Positions 1 through 5,411 of a stretch of 6,793 bases of DNA are shown here, piece by piece (positions within the stretch are counted from its first letter, which is position 1; every line of letters begins with the position of its first letter). Source of the stretch: Candidatus Omnitrophota bacterium (GTDB taxonomy: Bacteria; Omnitrophota; Gorgyraeia; 2-01-FULL-45-10); the NCBI GenBank assembly GCA_022703295.1, contig JAKLDX010000060.1:1-6793 (forward strand). The letters are read 5' to 3'. A program made the position numbers and the translations under genes. The notes under the pieces were generated by a model. The model was given only the letters and a program-made list of their open reading frames with translations, made no database searches and was not told the DNA's origin.

Positions 1-62
1 ACATCTTAAAAATATTTATAAGCTTATCAAGAAACCCGTTCCGGATTTTTTGAAGATTTCTA

Positions 63-90
63 TTGCATAATTTTCAGGATTATGTATAAT
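63..90 (+). promoter_or_regulatory. Candidate sigma70-type promoter for the DUF2934 gene
   Basis: A perfect TATAAT -10 box lies at 85-90. A weak -35 box, TTGCAT (63-68), sits 16 bases upstream and matches the consensus at three of six positions. Transcription would begin near 97 and give a leader of about 90 bases before the start codon at 189. The surroundings are AT-rich, so chance matches to a -10 box are likely, and the call rests on the exact hexamer and its place ahead of an isolated gene. Confidence 0.45.
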
Positions 91-173
91 AATATTACGG
101 TTTAAAAATAGAGATCCTTTGGATGCATAGAAGTGAAGGCATTCTGAGGATTAATTTTTCTAAAAAAGAAATC

Positions 174-182
174 GAAAGGAGG
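174..182 (+). promoter_or_regulatory. Strong Shine-Dalgarno site that fixes the DUF2934 start
   Basis: GAAAGGAGG ends six bases before the ATG at 189. It is the strongest ribosome binding site in the window. An in-frame ATG at 123 would add 22 residues but has no such site before it, and those residues (rich in Lys, Arg, Glu and Ile) look like translated leader. The start at 189 is therefore preferred. Confidence 0.85.
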
Positions 183-188
183 AAAAAT

Positions 189-371
189 ATGGCAAGGACA
201 TCCTTTAAGCTGGGGAAATCTTCTAACCCTGCGATGACAAATGAAGATGTTCGTAAACTCGTAGAGAAAAAAGCGTACGAACTTTACGAAAAAAGAGGCC
301 GCAAAGGCGGTCATTCGATGGACGATTGGCTGGAAGCTGAAAGAATCATAAAAGGGAAGATCAGCAAATAA
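189..371 (+). CDS. Small DUF2934 family protein (60 aa)
   Basis: This is a 60-residue, highly charged and probably cytosolic protein of unknown function. The middle and C-terminal part carries the signature I associate with DUF2934: a helix containing AYELYEKRG, then a Gly-His turn, then DDWLEAER near the end. The first 15 residues are basic and Ser-rich and look disordered. No membrane segment or signal peptide is visible. The start at 189 is set by the GAAAGGAGG site at 174-182. It appears to be a single-gene unit, with its own candidate promoter at 63-90 and a strong terminator at 402-449, so it is probably not co-transcribed with the operon downstream. DUF2934 proteins are short and often stand alone; I know of no established biochemical role. 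The family call is fairly secure and the function is unknown. Confidence 0.8.
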   Translation: MARTSFKLGKSSNPAMTNEDVRKLVEKKAYELYEKRGRKGGHSMDDWLEAERIIKGKISK

Positions 372-401
372 TTTTTCCCGAAAAACAAATTTTATAATTA
401 T

Positions 402-449
402 ATAGAGAGATGGCGGAAGTGTGCAACGATGCCGTCTCTCTATTTTTTT
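402..449 (+). terminator. Rho-independent terminator after the DUF2934 gene
   Basis: A 12-base-pair stem is formed by TAGAGAGATGGC (403-414) and GCCGTCTCTCTA (431-442). It is fully paired with one G-U wobble, closes a 16-base loop, and is followed by seven T residues (443-449). It ends transcription of the DUF2934 gene and insulates the operon that begins at 513. The 5' arm and loop also resemble the start of a class II tRNA (see findings), but no tRNA can be folded here. Confidence 0.9.
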
Positions 450-452
450 ATA

Positions 453-482
453 TTGTTATAGCTTATAATTATATGCTATAAT
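453..482 (+). promoter_or_regulatory. Extended -10 promoter for the eight-gene operon
   Basis: TGCTATAAT (474-482) is a perfect TATAAT box with the TG extension one base upstream. A -35-like TTGTTA (453-458) lies 18 bases before the box and matches the consensus at four of six positions. A second TATAAT is present at 464-469. The expected start near 489 leaves a leader of only about 25 bases before the ATG at 513, with a ribosome site AAGGGAG at 501-507. This is too short for a known metal riboswitch. Confidence 0.7.
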
Positions 483-512
483 ATTCAAAATTTTAATACT
501 AAGGGAGATTGC

Positions 513-1106
513 ATGAAAGAATTTTTATTATCCTTTATCCCGATATTCGTCGCCATGGACGCTATCGGCGTGCTGCCGATGTTCATCGGTTTTACCGAGG
601 GATTCAAAAAAAGCGAAAAGCGGAAGATAGTAGTGCAATCGATCATCACGGCATTTATTATCGGGATGGTCTTTTTATTCCTGGGCAGATGGATATTCAA
701 GGTGCTGGGGGTCCTGGTATCGGATTTCAAAATCGCGGGCGGTATGGTGCTTCTGGCGATATCATTCCGGGACATACTTCGGAGCGAAAAATATCAGAAG
801 ATCTCCCGGGATACCGTAGGCGCCGTGCCCATAGGCACGCCTCTTGTAGTAGGGCCGGCGGTGCTTACGACCATAATAATATTACTGGACTCGTACGGCA
901 TGCCCATTACGGTATTGTCGTTCGTAGTCAATCTGTTGATAACGTGGGTATCATTTTCGTACGCTGACGCGATCTCGGGTTTTCTGGGAAAAGCCGGTTC
1001 TAAAGCAATATCGAAGATAGCAAGCCTTCTTTTAGCGGCAATCGCTGTCATGATGATCCGAAAAGGCACGGTTGATACAATAGCGTATTTTCTGACGCAG
1101 AAATAG
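513..1106 (+). CDS. MarC family (UPF0056) integral membrane protein
   Basis: This 197-residue inner-membrane protein is the usual length for the MarC/UPF0056 family. Six hydrophobic segments are visible at about 5-25, 40-60, 65-87, 105-126, 132-152 and 166-186. Family motifs are FVAMDAIG...LPMF near the N terminus (residues 12-24), an IAGGMVLLAIS segment (74-84), and PIGTPLVVGP (106-115), which corresponds to the family's PLAIPLLAGPG repeat of the first half. The usual DP of the first motif is DA here. The start at 513 follows AAGGGAG with five bases between. It is the first gene of the operon, 18 bases ahead of exbB. MarC was once linked to multiple antibiotic resistance, but that link has been withdrawn; the family is transporter-like and its substrate is unknown. 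The family call is secure. Confidence 0.9.
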   Translation: MKEFLLSFIPIFVAMDAIGVLPMFIGFTEGFKKSEKRKIVVQSIITAFIIGMVFLFLGRWIFKVLGVLVSDFKIAGGMVLLAISFRDILRSEKYQKISRDTVGAVPIGTPLVVGPAVLTTIIILLDSYGMPITVLSFVVNLLITWVSFSYADAISGFLGKAGSKAISKIASLLLAAIAVMMIRKGTVDTIAYFLTQK

Positions 1107-1124
1107 CAATGAAAGGGTAAAAAT

Positions 1125-1739
1125 ATGCTCTGGGTTATAATAAAAGGCGGTCCGGTCATGATACCCATAATACTGGGTTCCATACTGGGGCTTGCGATAA
1201 TAATAGAGAAATTATGGATGTTGTTCAGCATGAGGATGGATTATCAGAAGTTCGTAAACGAGGTCATCGCTAAGGTACAGGCCAGAAGATTCGAGCAGGC
1301 CATCGAGACATGCTCGAAAAATCCCCGCCATCCGCTTGCGGTTGTTCTGAAGACAGGGGTGGAGAAAAGACATGTGCCGCCCGCCGAACTGGAGAGGATC
1401 CTGGAGCGGGTAGGGAACAGCCAGATAAAAAATCTTGAAAGGTATATCGGGGGGCTTATATCTATCATAGGCATAGAGCCGCTATTGGGTTTCCTGGGCA
1501 CCATAACAGGGCTTATAAGGGCATTCATGGCGTGGGAGAAAGCGGGTACCAGCATAACAGTGTCGGCGCTTGCGGGCGGTATCTATGAGGCGATGATAAC
1601 GACTGCCGCCGGGCTCATAATAGCCGTTCCGTATTATCTTATATGCAATTATATAATTTCCCGGATAAAATATATCTCTTATGAACTGAGTGACTCATCC
1701 ATGCGCCTGGTAGAAGTTCTCTCCGAGAGCAAGAAGTAG
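1125..1739 (+). CDS. exbB: ExbB/TolQ/MotA-family proton channel subunit (ExbB-like)
   Basis: This 204-residue inner-membrane protein would form the pentameric proton channel that, with ExbD, turns the proton gradient into work on a periplasmic partner. Three membrane segments are seen: about 10-30, 108-135 and 152-178, with a cytosolic loop of about 75 residues between the first two. Diagnostic motifs are EPLLGFLGTITGLI (118-131) and GGIYEAMITTAAGL (151-164). Glu155 lies where the conserved TM3 glutamate of ExbB sits. The start at 1125 is preceded by GAAAGG (1111-1116). The stop is separated from the exbD start by two bases, so the two are translationally linked. No TonB-like or TolA-like partner is encoded in the window, so ExbB versus TolQ rests only on general resemblance. 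Family confidence is high; the process it drives is unknown. Confidence 0.88.
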   Translation: MLWVIIKGGPVMIPIILGSILGLAIIIEKLWMLFSMRMDYQKFVNEVIAKVQARRFEQAIETCSKNPRHPLAVVLKTGVEKRHVPPAELERILERVGNSQIKNLERYIGGLISIIGIEPLLGFLGTITGLIRAFMAWEKAGTSITVSALAGGIYEAMITTAAGLIIAVPYYLICNYIISRIKYISYELSDSSMRLVEVLSESKK

Positions 1740-1741
1740 CC

Positions 1742-2167
1742 ATGATAAGAATAAAGGGCAAAAATGATTACATGGTGGCGCTTGAGTCGGTAGCCATGAC
1801 CGACATAGTGCTCAACATGTTCATATTTTTCTTCATTTCTTTCAGCCTGATTTACACATTCAGCCCGTCGCGGGTATCGAAATTGGACATCAGGCTCCCC
1901 AAGGCATCTACCGCGGTAGCCCTGGAAGGCTCCGACAAGATAATGCTTATCATAAATAAACACGGCGAATATTTTATGGATGAGAACAAGGTCAGGGCTA
2001 CGGACCTTAAGAGCGCATTGAAATCGAAATTAAAGGACGATCCTTCCATGAGCCTTTTTCTTAAAGTTGATAATATGGCCAAGTTCGATAGCGTGGTGAA
2101 AGCCCTCGACGTAATAAACGAACTTAACATACAAAAGGTCAGCGTGGCAGCCGTCAAAAAAGAATAA
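1742..2167 (+). CDS. exbD: ExbD/TolR-family biopolymer transport protein (ExbD-like)
   Basis: This 141-residue protein has a short cytosolic N terminus, a single membrane helix (about 19-40) and a periplasmic domain, as expected of ExbD/TolR. The key proton-carrying aspartate is Asp21 in the motif MTDIVLNMFIFFF (19-31), which matches the family pattern PLVDVVLVLLIFF except that the proline before the helix is replaced (AMTD). The periplasmic part starts with LDIRLPKAS (48-56), close to the family's VDLPKAS, and ends in the alpha/beta fold with a KVSVAAV strand (132-138). The start lies two bases after the exbB stop, and no clear ribosome site is seen, so translational coupling is likely. Length is normal. 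It should assemble with the ExbB-like protein. The downstream partner is not in this window. Confidence 0.86.
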   Translation: MIRIKGKNDYMVALESVAMTDIVLNMFIFFFISFSLIYTFSPSRVSKLDIRLPKASTAVALEGSDKIMLIINKHGEYFMDENKVRATDLKSALKSKLKDDPSMSLFLKVDNMAKFDSVVKALDVINELNIQKVSVAAVKKE

Positions 2168-2190
2168 AAACGCGCATACGCAGGCGACAT

Positions 2191-3534
2191 ATGATAAATA
2201 ATAAATTGAATCTGGATGATGCCAGAAAAAAAGCGGCGGAAATGTTCATAAATTTTTCCGCCATATTAAGTATGGATGTCTGCGACGAAGACGGAAACTC
2301 GCTCGGCAAGCCGTGGGACATCTCGCTTAAGATAAAGGCAGATGAGGTCTACCCGAAAGCGGAAGACCTCATAATATCGGAAGGGTCCCTGAAAAAAAAA
2401 TATGCAAGCCTTCCATGGTCAGCCGTTTCAGGTATAGAGAATAACATAGTTTTGAGGGTTAAGCGCAGCGATGTTAAATTCGAGGATAGGCCGAAAGACC
2501 ATGAGTTCCTGCTGCGCCGCGATATACTTGACCAGCAGGTGGTAGATACCTTCAACCATAAAGTACGGCGTGTTAACGATGTCCACCTTCTCAGGGTAGA
2601 CCATGAGCTGGTGATAGCCCACGTTGACATAGGATTACGGGGACTTGTCAGGAGGCTGGCGCTCGAGGACGCGGTTGATTTTATCGTAAAAATTTTTAAT
2701 AAGGATTCAGGCTATCTTAAAGAACAGGACCTCGTGTCGTGGAAACACGTACAACCTGTCTCGTTAAACCCTGCCAGCATGACGATGAAGCTTTCCTTTA
2801 CGGAAAAACAGCTCCTGTCGATCCCTCCGGCAGACCTGGGAGACATAATCTTCGACCTGAGCCCCAACCAGAGGATAACGCTTTTCAGGACACTCGACCC
2901 CAAGACCAAAGGAAAGGTATTTGAAAATCTGGAGTTCGAGGAGCAAAAGATGATATTAAAGGACCTGGACAAGAAAGAGGCGGCCCAGATAGTGACTAAT
3001 ATGTCTTCCGACGAAGCGGCGGACCTCCTGGACAGGCTCGCGCCGGATACGTCAAAGAACCTTCTCACCCTCATAGAATCCAGTACGGCCAAGAAACTCT
3101 CGACCCTTTTGGGGTATTCCAGCGATTCGGCCGGCGGGCTCATGACTACTGAGCTCGTGGCGATGCCGGAGACTTCCACAGTCGAGGCCACCATCGAATA
3201 TATAAAGAATAAAACAAAAGAGTTTGAGACCGTTCCCTACATTTACGTAGTGGACGAAAAGAACCATCTGAAAGGGGTCACGACCATCAGAAGGCTGCTT
3301 TTTTCGGACCCTAAAGACGCCATCTCGAAGACCATCTTTCCGAAGACGTTTTATGTATACCTCAACAACAGCGTAAAGGACGTGGCATATCTGATGGACA
3401 GGTATAAAATATCAGCGATACCGGTAATAGACGAAAACAAGATATTGCACGGGATAATTACGGTGGATGATATATTGAGCCAGGTAATCTCCATTGCATG
3501 GCGCAGGCGTTCCCGGGTTTCTAAAGGATTATAA
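2191..3534 (+). CDS. MgtE-type Mg2+ sensor without a pore: two PRC-barrel-like domains, MgtE_N, CBS pair
   Basis: This 447-residue soluble protein has the cytosolic sensing half of an MgtE Mg2+ channel but no membrane domain. From the N terminus, residues 20-90 look like a divergent PRC-barrel (DEDGNSLG, then LPWSAV). Residues 106-157 look like a second, clearer one (RRDILDQQVVDT, then RRVNDVHLLR, then VDIGLRGLVRRL). Residues 203-305 are a superhelical MgtE_N domain built of short helical repeats, and residues 306-440 are a CBS pair. The linker SDSAGGLM (311-318) is the MgtE hallmark. Asp274 and Asp278 in SSDEAADLL have the spacing of acidic Mg2+ ligands in MgtE. The protein ends in AWRRRSRVSKGL, about where MgtE would enter its plug helix. 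The start at 2191 has only a weak AGG upstream; ATG 2242 is an alternative. It overlaps the Nramp gene by one base. I infer that it senses Mg2+ (perhaps with a nucleotide) and gates that transporter. Confidence 0.85.
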   Translation: MINNKLNLDDARKKAAEMFINFSAILSMDVCDEDGNSLGKPWDISLKIKADEVYPKAEDLIISEGSLKKKYASLPWSAVSGIENNIVLRVKRSDVKFEDRPKDHEFLLRRDILDQQVVDTFNHKVRRVNDVHLLRVDHELVIAHVDIGLRGLVRRLALEDAVDFIVKIFNKDSGYLKEQDLVSWKHVQPVSLNPASMTMKLSFTEKQLLSIPPADLGDIIFDLSPNQRITLFRTLDPKTKGKVFENLEFEEQKMILKDLDKKEAAQIVTNMSSDEAADLLDRLAPDTSKNLLTLIESSTAKKLSTLLGYSSDSAGGLMTTELVAMPETSTVEATIEYIKNKTKEFETVPYIYVVDEKNHLKGVTTIRRLLFSDPKDAISKTIFPKTFYVYLNNSVKDVAYLMDRYKISAIPVIDENKILHGIITVDDILSQVISIAWRRRSRVSKGL

Positions 3535-4805
3535 TGAACGGCAATGACAAGGTAATAAAGACGAACTTCTGGCGGAATCTGCTTATATTCGCCAGCATCC
3601 TGGGCCCCGGCATAGTGACCGGAAGTGTCGATAATGATGCCGGCGGTATTACGACATATTCAGTCGCCGGCGCCATTTACGGTTATAAGCTCCTGTGGAC
3701 GCTCCTGCCTTCGTTTGTGATACTTGCCGTTGTGCAGGAGATGAACGCGCGCATGGGGGTCGTCACAGGCAAGGGGTTGGCGGACCTCATAAGGGAGAAC
3801 TTCGGCGTAAAGATAACCTTTTTTATCTTCCTGGGGCTTGTGGTGGCGGATATAGGGAACACCGCGACGGAATTTGCGGGAGTTGCGGGGAGCATGGCCA
3901 TATTCGGGCTCAGCAAATATATATCGGTGCCGTTAGCGGCTATCGCAGTATGGATACTGGTGGTCAAGGGGAATTACAAAATTTCGGAAAGGATATTTTT
4001 ATTTTTCAGCGTATGCCTTTTATCTTACATCATATCCGCGGTGCTTGCCAAGCCTGACTGGCATCAGGTGGCTCAGGGGCTGACCAGGCCTACTATGAAT
4101 TTTAGCAGGCCGTACATCGGCATGGTCCTCGGTATAATAGGTACTACCATAGCTCCGTGGATGCAGTTTTACATGCAATCGGCGGTCCTGGAAAAGGGCC
4201 TGAAGATAGGGGAATACAGGTTTGTTATCTGGGATGTGATAATAGGCTGCACCGCGACGGTTGTCGTGGCCTTCTTCATAATAATAGCCTGCGCCGCGAC
4301 GCTGAACGCGAACGGCATTGTGATAAACGAGGCGAAAGACGCCGCGGTTTCGCTGAAGCCGTTTGCAGGCATATTCGCATCGCAACTGTTCGCTTTCGGG
4401 CTTTTCGTCGCTTCGATATTTTCTGCGACTATCTTACCGCTCGCGACCGCGTTTTACGTATGTGAAGCTTTCGGTTTCGAGGCCGGCATAAATAAAAAGC
4501 TCAATGAGGCTCCGCAATTTTATATCCTTTTTACGTCGATCATAGCTATTTCCGTCGGCATAATACTCTGGCCCGACGCGCCTTTGATAACGATAACTAT
4601 CTGGTCGCAGGTCCTGAACGCCATGCTTCTGCCGGTGGTCCTTATATCCATGATACTTATGGTGAATAATAAAAGGCTGATGGGTAATTACACCAATAAC
4701 GTTTTTCAGAATATAGTAGGCTGGACTACTACGATAGTCCTTATAGCGCTTACTGTAATACTTGCTATCTCTCCTTTAATATCAGCGCTATTTAAGAGGA
4801 GCTAA
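3534..4805 (+). CDS. Nramp/SLC11 family transporter, Nramp-related Mg2+ transporter (NrmT/NRMT) type
   Basis: This 423-residue inner-membrane protein has about 11 hydrophobic helices, normal for Nramp. The first half aligns without gaps to the Nramp TM1 region, from GPG at 24-26 to GYKLLW at 50-55. The metal-binding DPGN motif reads DAGG (35-38): the aspartate is kept and the asparagine is lost. In TM6 the canonical ATVMPH reads TTIAPW (204-209), so the metal-coordinating Met is Ala207 and the His is Trp209. In TM3 (TATEFAG, 110-116) the usual acidic residue three before the conserved Glu is Thr110. Loss of the Met is a known mark of the Nramp-related Mg2+ transporters, and loss of the proton-pathway residues fits uncoupled transport reported for that group. 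Mg2+ uptake is therefore more likely than Mn/Fe uptake. AAAGGA (3523-3528) precedes the start, which overlaps the sensor gene stop as TAATG. The name mntH would mislead here. Confidence 0.85.
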   Translation: MNGNDKVIKTNFWRNLLIFASILGPGIVTGSVDNDAGGITTYSVAGAIYGYKLLWTLLPSFVILAVVQEMNARMGVVTGKGLADLIRENFGVKITFFIFLGLVVADIGNTATEFAGVAGSMAIFGLSKYISVPLAAIAVWILVVKGNYKISERIFLFFSVCLLSYIISAVLAKPDWHQVAQGLTRPTMNFSRPYIGMVLGIIGTTIAPWMQFYMQSAVLEKGLKIGEYRFVIWDVIIGCTATVVVAFFIIIACAATLNANGIVINEAKDAAVSLKPFAGIFASQLFAFGLFVASIFSATILPLATAFYVCEAFGFEAGINKKLNEAPQFYILFTSIIAISVGIILWPDAPLITITIWSQVLNAMLLPVVLISMILMVNNKRLMGNYTNNVFQNIVGWTTTIVLIALTVILAISPLISALFKRS

Positions 4806-4808
4806 ACA

Positions 4809-5411
4809 ATGAAGAAAATATTAGGCCGTATCAGGCATTATTTTATCACCGGGTTGCTGGTCACGCTCCCCATATTCCTGACATTATGGGTCCTCTTCAT
4901 CATCGCGCGGTTTATTGACAGCATCTGGGCAAGGCTTATAAATTTTTACCTGAAAAAATACATAGGTTTTACGATCCCCGGCCTCGGGTTGATAATGAGC
5001 ATCCTGGTTGTATTCCTTGTGGGCTTCCTGACCGCGAATTTTTTCGGCAAAAAGATATTTCAGATGTTCGAGAGATGGTTTACGAAATTCCCTTTCATAC
5101 GGCAGATATATCCGGCCGCGAAACAGATAGTCGATTCATTCATTTCCAGAGAAAAGCCTTCTTTCAAAAAAGTGGTATTGATCGAATACCCGTCGAAAGG
5201 GTTGTGGTCTTTGGGGTTTCTTACCAATGAGAGCTTTGAGGAAGCTAACAGGGTATCCGGGACAGAGCTTTTACATGTTTTTGTGGCTACGACCCCGAGC
5301 CCTCTTACAGGGTTTTTGGTGCTTGTGCCGAAAAGCGGCGTAAAGCTTTTGGATATACCGATCGAGGACGGTATCAAGCTTATCGTATCGGGCGGGATAG
5401 TGAAACCATGA
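4809..5411 (+). CDS. DUF502 family membrane protein
   Basis: This 200-residue protein is of normal length for DUF502 (COG2928). Two membrane helices are visible, at about 13-36 (GLLVTLPIFLTLWVLF) and 57-78 (PGLGLIMSILVVFLVGFL). A soluble C-terminal domain follows with family motifs: PFIRQIYPAAKQ (95-106), VVLIEYPSKGLWSLGF (122-137), VFVATTPSPLTGF (157-169) and LDIPIEDGIKLIVSGG (181-196). Function is not established; a related plant protein (LIKE COV) acts in membrane trafficking, which does not help here. The start at 4809 follows AAGAGGAG (4794-4801), which lies inside the end of the Nramp gene. The stop overlaps the next start as ATGA. Tight coupling on both sides places it between two genes of metal-transport families, but a shared role is only inference. 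Confidence 0.88.
   Translation: MKKILGRIRHYFITGLLVTLPIFLTLWVLFIIARFIDSIWARLINFYLKKYIGFTIPGLGLIMSILVVFLVGFLTANFFGKKIFQMFERWFTKFPFIRQIYPAAKQIVDSFISREKPSFKKVVLIEYPSKGLWSLGFLTNESFEEANRVSGTELLHVFVATTPSPLTGFLVLVPKSGVKLLDIPIEDGIKLIVSGGIVKP

Noticed and set aside
18..27. Perfect 10-base palindrome ATAAGCTTAT
   Set aside because: Such short palindromes are common by chance in AT-rich DNA, and no second copy or operator context was seen.
32..52. Weak hairpin (CCG/CGG) followed by seven T residues, a possible terminator of an upstream gene
   Set aside because: Only three G-C pairs, a mismatch and then A-T pairs; too weak to claim in AT-rich DNA.
2..70. Short + strand open frame from the left edge ending in a TAA at 68-70, possibly the tail of an upstream gene
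   Set aside because: Only 22 codons, another frame is also open to 53, and the sequence has no recognisable family motif; it also overlaps the candidate promoter.
123..188. 22-codon N-terminal extension of the DUF2934 protein from ATG 123
   Set aside because: No ribosome site precedes ATG 123, whereas a near-perfect one precedes ATG 189.
404..442. A functional tRNA gene at the hairpin
   Set aside because: The span is far too short for anticodon and T arms and has no CCA end; it is better explained as a terminator.
485..775. Minus-strand open frames, here and opposite most of the other genes in the window
   Set aside because: They lie opposite strongly supported + strand genes and lack family motifs and ribosome sites.
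3534..4805. Annotating the Nramp gene as manganese/iron transporter mntH
   Set aside because: The TM1 and TM6 metal-site residues differ from those of MntH and point to the Mg2+-type group.
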